A stretch of DNA of 64,000 nt from Streptomyces sp. NBC_01750 (GTDB lineage: Bacteria; Actinomycetota; Actinomycetes; Streptomycetales; Streptomycetaceae). The stretch covers positions 2,916,001-2,980,000 of the forward strand of contig NZ_CP109137.1 of assembly GCF_035918095.1 (NCBI RefSeq), written 5' to 3'. Shown here one piece after another: positions 15,761 through 26,199 of this stretch (positions are counted from its first letter, which is position 1; each line of letters starts with the position of its first letter). Below the pieces are notes generated by a model. That model saw nothing but the letters and a program-made list of their open reading frames with translations, had not been told where the DNA came from and searched no databases. The translations under genes were made by a program, and so were the position numbers.

Positions 15761-15865
15761 GCGCCGCGAAATGGCAGAAATTCGATTGCCGTTGAACGTC
15801 CATGATTCAACAGGGAATCGGGCCGGGCCGAAAAGGGAAACAGAACGGCACACGCATGAACACAT

Positions 15866-15905
15866 GGAAGGGGCGGGCGCCCCGCACAAGGCGCCCGCCC
15901 CTTCC
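15866..15905 (-). terminator. Terminator downstream of ppdK
   Basis: A perfect 16-bp inverted repeat (15866-15881 with 15890-15905) with an 8-nt loop, about 90 bases after the ppdK stop. A second, smaller hairpin ctggggg-caag-cccccag lies at 15956-15973, closer to the stop. Confidence 0.8.
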
Positions 15906-15993
15906 CTTTCGGTGTTCCGGAGCCGTCACCGGGTCGGTGAGGGTGGGGTACCGACTGGGGGCAAGCCCCCAGACCCCGGCGACGGCTCCGGTC

Positions 15994-18702
<2,709 letters not shown>

Positions 18703-18950
18703 GGGTCTCGACTCCTCGAGGACTCGGTGGCTGCCCTGACGGCGAGGAACATACCCAGATCGAAGGCGTCTGGGTACGTCCACTTGGCCGTCATACGGCC
18801 GTAACCACTCGTCCGCCACCAGATCCAAAGTAACTGAGCGGCAGCTCGATTGAGAGATTTCCTTCAGAGCTTGAACGCATCAGCACGCACAGCGACATTG
18901 ATTGCGCAGGGCGCTACACCGTGCGATGAATCGATAGATCAATTGAACAC
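18703..18950 (-). promoter_or_regulatory. ppdK upstream region with AT-rich near-palindrome
   Basis: This is gene-free. At 18927-18946 lies tgaatcgat-ag-atcaattga, a near-palindrome matching at 7 of 9 arm positions and markedly AT-rich for this genome, about 225 bases before the ppdK start. It may be an operator or part of a promoter; no clear -35/-10 pair was identified. Confidence 0.35.
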
Positions 18951-18981
18951 CAGAGGGGTGGCACTTAGTGCCACCCCTCTG
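18951..18981 (-). terminator. Strong terminator hairpin downstream of the ABC/HAD operon
   Basis: A perfect 14-bp stem (18951-18964 with 18968-18981) and a three-base TTA loop. It lies after the end of the minus-strand operon that finishes at 19058 and before the ppdK promoter region, insulating the two. Confidence 0.8.
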
Positions 18982-19016
18982 AGAGGTGCAGTCGTCATCA
19001 ATTCGCTCATCTGAGC

Positions 19017-19037
19017 GCTACCCCTATCAGGGGTGGC
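19017..19037 (-). terminator. Second hairpin downstream of the HAD gene
   Basis: A 9-bp stem (gctacccct with aggggtggc, one G-T pair) and an ATC loop, 20 bases after the HAD stop. It shares the ggggtggc core with the larger hairpin at 18951-18981, so the two act as tandem terminators. Confidence 0.65.
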
Positions 19038-19057
19038 GAGAATCACGCGGCTGAGGG

Positions 19058-19768
19058 TCATCCGGTCCCATCATCCGGACCCGCGTAACACGACGAAACA
19101 CAGCGGCTGAGGACATCGAGATCCACGTCCTCCAGGCTCCGGGCGAAGACCCGGCCGGCGGACGCGGGCACCGGCAGCAACGACGGCACCACCAGCACCG
19201 CACACCCCGCGGCCTCCGCGGAGTCGCTGCCGTCCGGCGAGTCCTCCACCGCCACACATGCCCTGGGCAGGGCCCCGAACCGGTCCGCGGCCGCCCGGTA
19301 GGGATCCGGATGCGGCTTCGTCCGCACCGTGTCGTCGGCCGACAGCGTGAAGGAGAACGGCACATCGGCCAGCGCTCCACCGACCACCGAATCGACGACG
19401 ATGCGCGGTGAGGCACTCACCAGGGCGAACGGAACCTGCCGGTACTCCAGTTCGGCCAGCAGCCGCCGTACGCCGGGACGCACCGGGGCGCCCGCCTCCA
19501 CCCGCTGGAAGAACCCGTCGGTCAGCGCCTGCGCCACCGCCGACACAGTGGGGGTGGCACTGAGGGCCACCTCCGTGATCCGTATCAGATGAGCGGCGGT
19601 GTCCTCGACGGCCCGGCCCACCACCTCCGGTGCGTCCGCGTCGGAGAGCCGGTGGCCGAGCGAGGCGGCGACCTCCTCGGCCGTCTCCCACCACAGCACC
19701 TCGGTGTCGACGAGGGTGCCGTCCATGTCGAAGAGGACTGCCGCGGGCTCGGTCAATTCCACGCTCAC
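19058..19768 (-). CDS. HAD-superfamily hydrolase (phosphatase/phosphoglucomutase-like)
   Basis: 236 aa. HAD motif I is LFDMDGTLVDTEVLW, motif II SASPR, motif III KPHPDPY, and motif IV VEDSPDGSDSAEAAG. It looks like a beta-phosphoglucomutase/phosphatase with a helical cap. GTG 19768 overlaps the ATPase stop as GTGA, so it is the last gene of the ABC operon. It probably dephosphorylates the imported substrate or a product. A phosphonatase (PhnX) usually has DMAGT in motif I; here it is DMDGT, so a C-P lyase role is not supported by sequence. Confidence 0.88.
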   Translation of the reverse strand: MSVELTEPAAVLFDMDGTLVDTEVLWWETAEEVAASLGHRLSDADAPEVVGRAVEDTAAHLIRITEVALSATPTVSAVAQALTDGFFQRVEAGAPVRPGVRRLLAELEYRQVPFALVSASPRIVVDSVVGGALADVPFSFTLSADDTVRTKPHPDPYRAAADRFGALPRACVAVEDSPDGSDSAEAAGCAVLVVPSLLPVPASAGRVFARSLEDVDLDVLSRCVSSCYAGPDDGTG

Positions 19769-20859
19769 CGCGCCGGTACGACGAGGACGGGCCGCTGTGC
19801 CAGTCCGACCGCCGCCCGGCCGCCGGGCACCAGCGCGCCCGCGTCCCGCGACGCCAGGTCGGCCTTGACCGAGCTGCCGTCCGGCAGGTCGAGCAGCACG
19901 CGCGTGACCGAGCCGAGGAAGGACGCGGAGACGACCGTGGCCCCGCCGTCCGGATCGGCGGTCACGGTGACGTTCTCGGGGCGTACGAGCACCTCGACCT
20001 CGGATGCCTGTGGCGCTTCGCCGTCCACGGGCAGCCTGCTGCCCGCCACTTCGACCAGGCCGTCGTCCGCCATCCGGCCCGGCAGCCGGTTCATGGTCCC
20101 GACGAACTCGGCGACGAACGGCGTCGCGGGCCGCTCGTACAGCTCCGCGGGCGCCGCGCACTGCTCGAGCTTCCCGGCGTTGAGGACGGCGACCCGGTCC
20201 GCCATGGACAGGGCCTCCTCCTGGTCGTGCGTGACGAAGATCGTGGTGATCCCGAGAGAGAGCTGCAGCCGGCGGATCTCCTCCCGCAGGCTGAGCCGCA
20301 CCTTGGCGTCGAGCGCGGACAGCGGCTCGTCCAGGAGCAGCACGCGCGGCTCCAGGGCCAGCGCCCTGGCCAGGGCGACTCGCTGCTGCTGGCCACCGGA
20401 CATCTGGTGGGGGTAGCGGTCGCCGTGTTCGGGCAGGCCGACCAGGGCCAGGAGTTCGGCGGCGCGGGCGTTGCGCCCGGCGGTCGGCATCTTGCGGACC
20501 CGCAGGCCGAAAGCGACGTTGTCGCGGGCGCTGAGGTTGGGGAAGAGGCTGTACGACTGGAAGACCATGCCCGCGTCCCGGCGGTTGGCCGGCACCCGGG
20601 TGATGTCCTCGCCGTCGACCAGCACCTCGCCGGCGTCCGGCTGTTCGAAACCCGCGACGACGCGCAGGGCGGTGGTCTTGCCGCAGCCCGACGGACCGAG
20701 CAGGGCGATCAGCTCACCCGGTTCGACGGTCAGGTCGAGCCCGTCGAGGGCGACGGTGGCGCCGAAAGCCCGGCGCAGACCGCGGAATTCGACCCGGGCG
20801 CCGGTCGCGCCGGAGGTCTCGTTCCGCCGCGCGACGGCGGTCGCTGTGCTTGCAGACAT
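19765..20859 (-). CDS. ABC transporter ATP-binding protein (Fe3+/thiamine/phosphonate/polyamine class)
   Basis: 364 aa. Walker A GPSGCGKTT, Q-loop FQSYSLFPNLS, signature MSGGQQQRVALARAL, Walker B VLLLDEPLSALD, H-loop FVTHDQEEALSMADR, and a C-terminal TOBE-type domain (EVEVLVRPENVTV). This is the PotA/FbpC/PhnT group that powers binding-protein-dependent import. ATG 20859 lies three bases after the permease stop. The HAD gene overlaps its end. Confidence 0.93.
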   Translation of the reverse strand: MSASTATAVARRNETSGATGARVEFRGLRRAFGATVALDGLDLTVEPGELIALLGPSGCGKTTALRVVAGFEQPDAGEVLVDGEDITRVPANRRDAGMVFQSYSLFPNLSARDNVAFGLRVRKMPTAGRNARAAELLALVGLPEHGDRYPHQMSGGQQQRVALARALALEPRVLLLDEPLSALDAKVRLSLREEIRRLQLSLGITTIFVTHDQEEALSMADRVAVLNAGKLEQCAAPAELYERPATPFVAEFVGTMNRLPGRMADDGLVEVAGSRLPVDGEAPQASEVEVLVRPENVTVTADPDGGATVVSASFLGSVTRVLLDLPDGSSVKADLASRDAGALVPGGRAAVGLAQRPVLVVPAR

Positions 20860-20862
20860 GGA

Positions 20863-21807
20863 TTACCGGTCCTTGCTGGAGGAGGGCGCGGCGGCCACGG
20901 TGGCCGTGCTCTTCGCGGGCCGGGTGCCGTTCCCCGCGCGGGAGAGGAGCAGCAGCAGCGCCCAGGTGATCAGAAGACTGAGGACGGAGACGGCCACCGA
21001 CATCCGTGCCTGCGCTCCGGAGACCGTGACGATCCACACCGCGAAGGGCTGGTAGCCGAGCAGCGCGGCGATGGTGAACTCGCCCAGCACCAGCGCCAGG
21101 GTGAGGAAGGCGGCGCCGGCGAGCGCGGTGCGCAGATTGGGCAGGATGACCCGGAGGATGACGTACGCCCAGCTCGCACCGCAGTTGCGGGCGGCCTCCA
21201 CCAGCGTCGGTACGTCGATGGCGCGCAGTCCCGCGTCCAGGGAGCGGTACACGAACGGCAGGGCCAGCACCGTGTAGGCGAGGACGAGCACGAGCGGGAA
21301 GTTCTCGTCCTGGACCGCCATGAAGGTCTGGTAGAGCGGTGTGCGGGAGAGATGTTCCGGTCCCCAGCGCAGCACCGTGGTGATCCCGGTGACCAGCGCG
21401 ATCGGCGGCACCACCAACGGCAGCATGCACATGACTTCGACGACCGGCCGCAGCCGTGGCGCCCCCAGCCGCACGGCGACCAGCGCGGGCACGGCCAGCA
21501 GCAGAACGAGCGCGATGGTCGCGGCGGCGAGGCCGAGCGAGAGCAGCAGGCTGTCGGTGAATCCCTCTGCGCCGAGAATCCCGGTGTACGCCTCGAACGA
21601 GACGCCCCGGCCCGGAGTGTGCACCGTGAAGACGACCGACGCGAGGAGCGGAACGAGGAAGTAGAGACCGGCCAGACCCAGGACGAGTCCGCGCCAGACG
21701 CGCGGCCGGCGGCGCTGTCGGAGGCGCTGTCGGCGGACAGGAGCCTTCTCGGGTGCGGGGCGGGGCCCGGCAGGCGCGGCCTGGGCGGTGGGTGTCATCG
21801 CAGCCAT
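20863..21807 (-). CDS. ABC transporter permease, second subunit
   Basis: 314 aa with about six membrane segments after a basic, Pro-rich N-terminus. The inner-loop EAA motif is LVEAARNCGASWAYVILRVILPNL. ATG 21807 has GGAG six bases upstream and overlaps the preceding permease gene by 13 bases; ATG 21798 would give a four-base ATGA overlap but has no near Shine-Dalgarno site. It pairs with the 21795-22691 permease. Confidence 0.9.
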   Translation of the reverse strand: MAAMTPTAQAAPAGPRPAPEKAPVRRQRLRQRRRPRVWRGLVLGLAGLYFLVPLLASVVFTVHTPGRGVSFEAYTGILGAEGFTDSLLLSLGLAAATIALVLLLAVPALVAVRLGAPRLRPVVEVMCMLPLVVPPIALVTGITTVLRWGPEHLSRTPLYQTFMAVQDENFPLVLVLAYTVLALPFVYRSLDAGLRAIDVPTLVEAARNCGASWAYVILRVILPNLRTALAGAAFLTLALVLGEFTIAALLGYQPFAVWIVTVSGAQARMSVAVSVLSLLITWALLLLLSRAGNGTRPAKSTATVAAAPSSSKDR

Positions 21808-22691
21808 CGGGCGCTCCGTCGCTGGAGGGGCAGATAGACCGCCATGACCAGGCCGGCGATCACGATCATGTCGAGGCTCAGGGCGAGCGCCACATTCTCC
21901 TGGCCGACCAGCACATTGCCGGACAGCGCGTCCGCGATCTTCAAGGTGACCAGCGGTACGGAACCGCCGACCAGAGCCGCGGCAGTGGCATGCGCGGCGA
22001 ACGCGCTGCCGAAGAGCAGGACGAAGCCGCCCAGCAGGGACGGCGCGAGGACCGGCAGCCCGACCAGCCGCCAGAACTGCCGTCCGGTCGCCCCGCTGTT
22101 CTGCGCGGCCTCCCGCCACTGGGGACGCAGTCCGTCCAGCGCCGGGATGATCACGAGCACCATGAGCGGGGTCAGGAAGTAGAGATAGACCACGGCGAGC
22201 CCCGTGAAGGAGTAGAGGTTCCAGCCGAGACTGTCGAGGTCCGCGAGCCGGGTGACCACACCGGAGATGCCTGCGGTCGCGATGAACGCGAACGCGAGCG
22301 GCACACCGCCGAAGTTGGCGAGGACGCCGGAGGCCGTGAGGGTTGCGCTGCGCAGCCACGTACGCCGGGAGGTCACGATGGCCTGCGCGATCAGCACACC
22401 GGCGACCGACCCGATCACCGCGGTGAGCGCGGAGAGCTGGACGCTGCCGATGAGGGAGCCGAGATAGGGCCCCTGCAGCGAGCGCCGCAGATGCTCACCG
22501 GTCAGCCGGGTGGAGCCGGTCGCCGGGTCGGCGCCCGTGACGGCTCCGTACAGCAGCGCGGCGACGGGAAGGCCGAAGCACAGGCCCGTGAAGACGAGCA
22601 GCGGGAGCGCGGCGATCCAGGTGCGGGGGCCGCGCCGCCGGCGGCGGGTTCCGCCGGCGGGCCCGGTGCGGGACGGGGAGGGTACGGGCAT
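21795..22691 (-). CDS. ABC transporter permease, first subunit
   Basis: 298 aa, about six membrane segments. The EAA loop reads WREAAQNSGATGRQFWRLVGLPVL. The ATG at 22691 shares its A with the TGA of the binding-protein gene (TGATG), so translation is coupled. An Arg/Gly-rich cytoplasmic N-terminus precedes the first helix (TWIAALPLLVFTGLCFGLPV). Confidence 0.9.
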   Translation of the reverse strand: MPVPSPSRTGPAGGTRRRRRGPRTWIAALPLLVFTGLCFGLPVAALLYGAVTGADPATGSTRLTGEHLRRSLQGPYLGSLIGSVQLSALTAVIGSVAGVLIAQAIVTSRRTWLRSATLTASGVLANFGGVPLAFAFIATAGISGVVTRLADLDSLGWNLYSFTGLAVVYLYFLTPLMVLVIIPALDGLRPQWREAAQNSGATGRQFWRLVGLPVLAPSLLGGFVLLFGSAFAAHATAAALVGGSVPLVTLKIADALSGNVLVGQENVALALSLDMIVIAGLVMAVYLPLQRRSARWLR

Positions 22692-23836
22692 CAGGAGAGG
22701 GCCTTGTCCCAGTTCTCGGCGAGGGCGGCCTTGGCCTTGTCGAGCTCCGCGGAGGACGGGAAGGACGGAGTGCCCTCGACCTTGGGGAGCTTGGCGACAG
22801 ACCCCTTGTCGGCGCTGCCGTCCGCGGTCATGGCCGGCAGCAGTACGGGCCGGGCGTACCCCTTCAGCCAGAGGTTCTGGCCCTCGGCGCTGTAGAGGAA
22901 CTCCATCCACAGGCGGGCGGCCGCCGGGTGGGGGGCCTGCTTGTTGATGGCCTGCGAGTAGTACTGGGCGTAGACGCCGTCGCTCGGTACGGAGACCTTC
23001 CAGTCGACGCCCTTGCCGCGGAACTGGTCGGCGTAGCCGGCGTTGAGGTAGTCCCAGTCGATGCTGATGGGCGTCTCGCCCTTCTCGACCGTGGCCGGGG
23101 TGGACTCGACGGGGATGAAGTTGCCGCTCTTCTTCAGCTTGGCGAAGAAGTCGATACCGGGCTGGATGTCGGCGAAGGAGCCCTTGTTGGCGAGGCCCGC
23201 CGCGTAGACGCCGCCGAAGGCGGAGCCGGACTTGGTCGGGTTGCCGTTCAGCGCGACCTTGCCCTTGTATTCGGGCTTGAGCAGGTCCGCGAAGGTCTGC
23301 GGGCAGTTCTTGATCCGCTTGGCGTCGCAGCCGATGGAGACATAGCCGCCGTAGTCGTTGTACCAGCGGGCTTCGGGGTCCTTCTGACCTGCGGGGATCT
23401 TGTCGAAGGCCTCGACCTTGTACGGGGCGAACAGGTTCTCGGCAGCGCCGCTGCGGGCGAAGGCGATGCCCAGGTCGAGGACGTCGGGGGCGCGCTTCTG
23501 GCCCCTGCGGGCCTTGACGGCGGCGATCTCGTCGGCGCTGGAGGCGTCCGGGTTCTCGCTGCCGACCTTGATCTTGTACTTGGCCTCGAAGGCCTTGATC
23601 AGCTCGCCGTAGTTCGCCCAGTCCGCCGGGAGGGCGATGACATTCAGCTTGCCCTCCTTCTCGGCGGCCGCGACGAGCGCCTTCATTCCGCCGAACCCGG
23701 CGGCCGAGGTGCTGGCGTTCGCCTTCACCGCGGCACCGGCGGCAGCGCCGTCGGGCGCGGCACCGCAGGCGGTGAGGGTGGTGAGCGCGGCAGCGCCGAG
23801 CAGGGCGGTAGCGCCGAGACGGGAAGGTCTGAACAC
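22691..23836 (-). CDS. ABC transporter substrate-binding lipoprotein
   Basis: 381 aa. The signal peptide ends in a lipobox (LTTLTAC-G). The mature protein belongs to the periplasmic-binding group that includes iron, thiamine, putrescine and 2-aminoethylphosphonate carriers (KLNVIALPADWANYGELIKAFEAKY; AFARSGAAENLFAPYKVE; ISIDWDYLNAGYADQF). The ligand cannot be read from sequence. An associated HAD phosphatase and a HutC-type GntR regulator resemble 2-aminoethylphosphonate loci, which is my leading but unproven guess. GTG 23836 has GGGAGA upstream. Confidence 0.9.
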   Translation of the reverse strand: MFRPSRLGATALLGAAALTTLTACGAAPDGAAAGAAVKANASTSAAGFGGMKALVAAAEKEGKLNVIALPADWANYGELIKAFEAKYKIKVGSENPDASSADEIAAVKARRGQKRAPDVLDLGIAFARSGAAENLFAPYKVEAFDKIPAGQKDPEARWYNDYGGYVSIGCDAKRIKNCPQTFADLLKPEYKGKVALNGNPTKSGSAFGGVYAAGLANKGSFADIQPGIDFFAKLKKSGNFIPVESTPATVEKGETPISIDWDYLNAGYADQFRGKGVDWKVSVPSDGVYAQYYSQAINKQAPHPAAARLWMEFLYSAEGQNLWLKGYARPVLLPAMTADGSADKGSVAKLPKVEGTPSFPSSAELDKAKAALAENWDKALS

Positions 23837-23874
23837 GGTCTCTCCCAGAGACGAAGTGAAGGACACTGTGAGCA

Positions 23875-23888
23875 CTTGTCTGAACAAG
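23875..23888 (-). promoter_or_regulatory. Inverted repeat in the ABC-operon/GntR divergent region
   Basis: cttgt-ctga-acaag, a perfect 5-bp dyad, lies 38 bases upstream of the binding-protein start and 213 bases from the GntR start. It is a plausible operator for the divergent GntR/UTRA regulator, although it does not carry the GT-n-TA-n-AC core usual for HutC members. Confidence 0.35.
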
Positions 23889-24101
23889 CTGGATTCAGTT
23901 CGCCCGGAGGAGCTGTCCGGATCATGAACGGCACATGGCCGCGGCGGATCGGCTACCGGAAGAGCCAACGCCGTTTCCTCGCCGGTGGGAGCGGGTCCCG
24001 GGGGACGGGAGACAGTGGCGCTCCGGCGCGGTTAGGGTGGTCGGGGAAGCGGAACACAGCGCAACCAACTGCGCACAGTTCGGGACACGGAGGGCGTTCG
24101 C

Positions 24102-24854
24102 GTGGGTACGTCGCGTTATCTGGAGATCGCCGAGGCGGTACGGCGGTCGATCCTGGGCGGCGAGTATCCGGTCGGGGCGCAGCTCCCCTCGGAGAGCGAC
24201 CTCGCGGCCCGCTGGTCCGCGTCGCGCGGGACGGTCCGGCAGGCCGTCGCCGTACTGGCCTCCGAGGGCCTGATCGGCTCCCGGCAGGGTGCGCGCAGAA
24301 TCGTGCTGCGCCACGAACGCCGGCACAGCTTCGCGGAGTTGAACAGCTTCGCGCAGTGGGCCGAGGGCATGGGCCACGAGATCTCCAGCCGTATCCTGAC
24401 CCGCGCCCGCCGCCCCGCGACCCCCGCAGAGGCCTCCCGGCTCTCCGTCACCGCCGGATCGCCGGTCCTGTACGTCATACGGCTGCGGCTGCTCGACGGC
24501 GAACCGGCCATGCTGGAGCGCACCGCGTACGCGGAGTGGGTGGCGCCCGCGGTGGAGGAGCTGCCCGAGGACTGCGTATCCATCATGAACAGCATCGCCG
24601 GACAGCACGGCATCGTGGCCCAGTACGGCGAGCACCTGCTCGACGCGGTCGCGGCGGGGAGCGTGGACGCGCGGCTGCTGCGGGTCCGCCGGGGCAGCCC
24701 GCTGCTGCGGCAGCGTCATCTGACGTGCACGGCGACGGGCCGGCCCATCGAGTGGACGGACGACAGGTATGTGGCGGGGAGTGTGACGTTCAGTGTGAGC
24801 AACTCGGCGGACACGGCCCCGCTGTCGCGGCATGCGGGCGCGCTGGACGCGTAG
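24102..24854 (+). CDS. GntR-family (HutC/UTRA) transcriptional regulator
   Basis: 250 aa. The N-terminal winged helix is YLEIAEAVRRSILGGEYPVG...LPSESDLAARWSASRGTVRQAV; residues 80-245 form a UTRA effector-binding domain (SFAELNSFAQWAEGMGHEI; VIRLRLLDGEPAMLERTAY; RPIEWTDDRYVAGSVTFSV). GTG 24102 has GGAGGG seven bases before it. Its divergent position implies it represses the ABC/HAD operon until the substrate or a derivative binds. Confidence 0.92.
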   Translation: MGTSRYLEIAEAVRRSILGGEYPVGAQLPSESDLAARWSASRGTVRQAVAVLASEGLIGSRQGARRIVLRHERRHSFAELNSFAQWAEGMGHEISSRILTRARRPATPAEASRLSVTAGSPVLYVIRLRLLDGEPAMLERTAYAEWVAPAVEELPEDCVSIMNSIAGQHGIVAQYGEHLLDAVAAGSVDARLLRVRRGSPLLRQRHLTCTATGRPIEWTDDRYVAGSVTFSVSNSADTAPLSRHAGALDA

Positions 24855-24881
24855 CGCGGCTTGCGGGACCTCGGCCCCGCC

Positions 24882-24980
24882 GTGTCCGCAATCGCCGGAC
24901 GGGCTTGATCTTCCGCCGGTCCGGGCGAGCAGATCCGGCCCCGGTGGTGCTCGAGCCGCAGGCTCCGGGGCGGAGCCCGG
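24882..24980. repeat. Streptomyces-type intergenic repeat, copy 1
   Basis: Between convergent gene ends. It contains tgtccgcaatcgccggacgg, then cggcccc and ggctccggggcggagcc. The same string of motifs occurs in reverse orientation at 50837-50937. The last part is a 7-bp hairpin (ggctccg-ggg-cggagcc) that can end transcription of the GntR and dus genes. Confidence 0.7.
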
Positions 24981-24998
24981 GTGCGCGGACCGGTGCCG

Positions 24999-26147
24999 TC
25001 AGCCGCCCGAGGTATCGAGTTCCGCTTCCGCGCCGATCCCGGCGCAGTCGTACGGATCCTTCAGCCAGCCATCCGGCAGAACCACCCTGTTGTTGCCCGC
25101 CGTACGCCCGCGCGGCCCGTCCGCACCGACCGGCCACGGCTGGTCCAGGTCGAGCTCCTCCAGATGTGCGTCCATCTCCGCCAGTGACGAGGTGATCGCC
25201 AGCTTCTTCCGCATCTCCGAGCCGACCGAGAAGCCCTTGAGGTACCACGCCACATGCTTACGGAAGTCGATCACGCCACGCGTCTCGTCGCCGATCCACT
25301 CCCCCAACAGCTCCGCGTGCCGCCGCATGACGACCGAGACCTCCTTGAGTGTCGGCGTCGCACAGGTACCCGTACCCTCGAACGCCGCCACCAGGTCGCC
25401 GAAGAGCCACGGCCGCCCCAGGCAACCGCGCCCCACGACCACTCCGTCGCAGCCCGTCTCCCGCACCATCCGCAGCGCGTCGTCCGCCGACCAGATGTCG
25501 CCGTTGCCGAGCACCGGGATCTCCGGAACGTGCTCCTTCAGCCGGGCGATCGCGTCCCAGTCGGCCGTACCGCCGTAGTGCTGCGCCGCCGTACGCCCGT
25601 GCAGCGCGATCGCCGTCACGCCCTCCTCGACCGCGATCCGGCCCGCGTCGAGATAGGTGATGTGGTCGTCGTCGATGCCCTTGCGCATCTTCATCGTGAC
25701 CGGCAGGCCGCCCGCGTTCGACACCGCTTCGTTGAGGATCGCGCGCAGCAGCGGCCGCTTGTACGGAAGGGCCGAGCCGCCGCCCTTGCGCGTCACCTTC
25801 GGGACCGGGCAGCCGAAGTTCAGGTCGATGTGGTCGGCCAGGTTCTCGTCCACGATCATGCGGACGGCCTTGCCGACGGTCACCGGATCCACCCCGTACA
25901 GCTGAATGGACCGCGGCGTCTCAATCGCGTCGAAGTGGATGAGCTGCATGGTCTTCTCATTGCGCTCGACCAGCGCCCGCGTCGTGATCATCTCGCTGAC
26001 GAAAAGCCCCTTGCCGCCGGAGAACTCGCGGCACAGCGTGCGGAACGGCGCATTGGTGATGCCCGCCATCGGCGCGAGCACCACCGGGGGCTGCACGGCG
26101 TGCGGGCCGATCCTGAGCATCGAGGAGGACGGGGCGAACGTGGTCAT
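24999..26147 (-). CDS. dusB: tRNA-dihydrouridine synthase
   Basis: 382 aa. FMN-binding TIM-barrel features: VVLAPMAGITNAPFR, IDLNFGCPVPKVTRKGGGSA with the catalytic Cys, VTMKMRKGID, ALHGRTAAQHYGG and VVVGRGCLGRPWLF. The enzyme reduces uridines in tRNA with NADPH. I chose ATG 26147 (MTTFAPSSS); an in-frame GTG at 26165 adds six residues. It faces a divergent efflux pump 52 bases away. The DusB subfamily label is by general resemblance. Confidence 0.93.
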   Translation of the reverse strand: MTTFAPSSSMLRIGPHAVQPPVVLAPMAGITNAPFRTLCREFSGGKGLFVSEMITTRALVERNEKTMQLIHFDAIETPRSIQLYGVDPVTVGKAVRMIVDENLADHIDLNFGCPVPKVTRKGGGSALPYKRPLLRAILNEAVSNAGGLPVTMKMRKGIDDDHITYLDAGRIAVEEGVTAIALHGRTAAQHYGGTADWDAIARLKEHVPEIPVLGNGDIWSADDALRMVRETGCDGVVVGRGCLGRPWLFGDLVAAFEGTGTCATPTLKEVSVVMRRHAELLGEWIGDETRGVIDFRKHVAWYLKGFSVGSEMRKKLAITSSLAEMDAHLEELDLDQPWPVGADGPRGRTAGNNRVVLPDGWLKDPYDCAGIGAEAELDTSGG

Positions 26148-26199
26148 TCGCCCATTGTCGCTCACGACGGGAGTCGTTAGTCAGCCGTACTATCCGCGT

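Noticed and set aside
19058..23836. Firm call of a 2-aminoethylphosphonate system
   Set aside because: The context fits, but the HAD motif I does not match phosphonatase and the binding-protein group covers several ligands.
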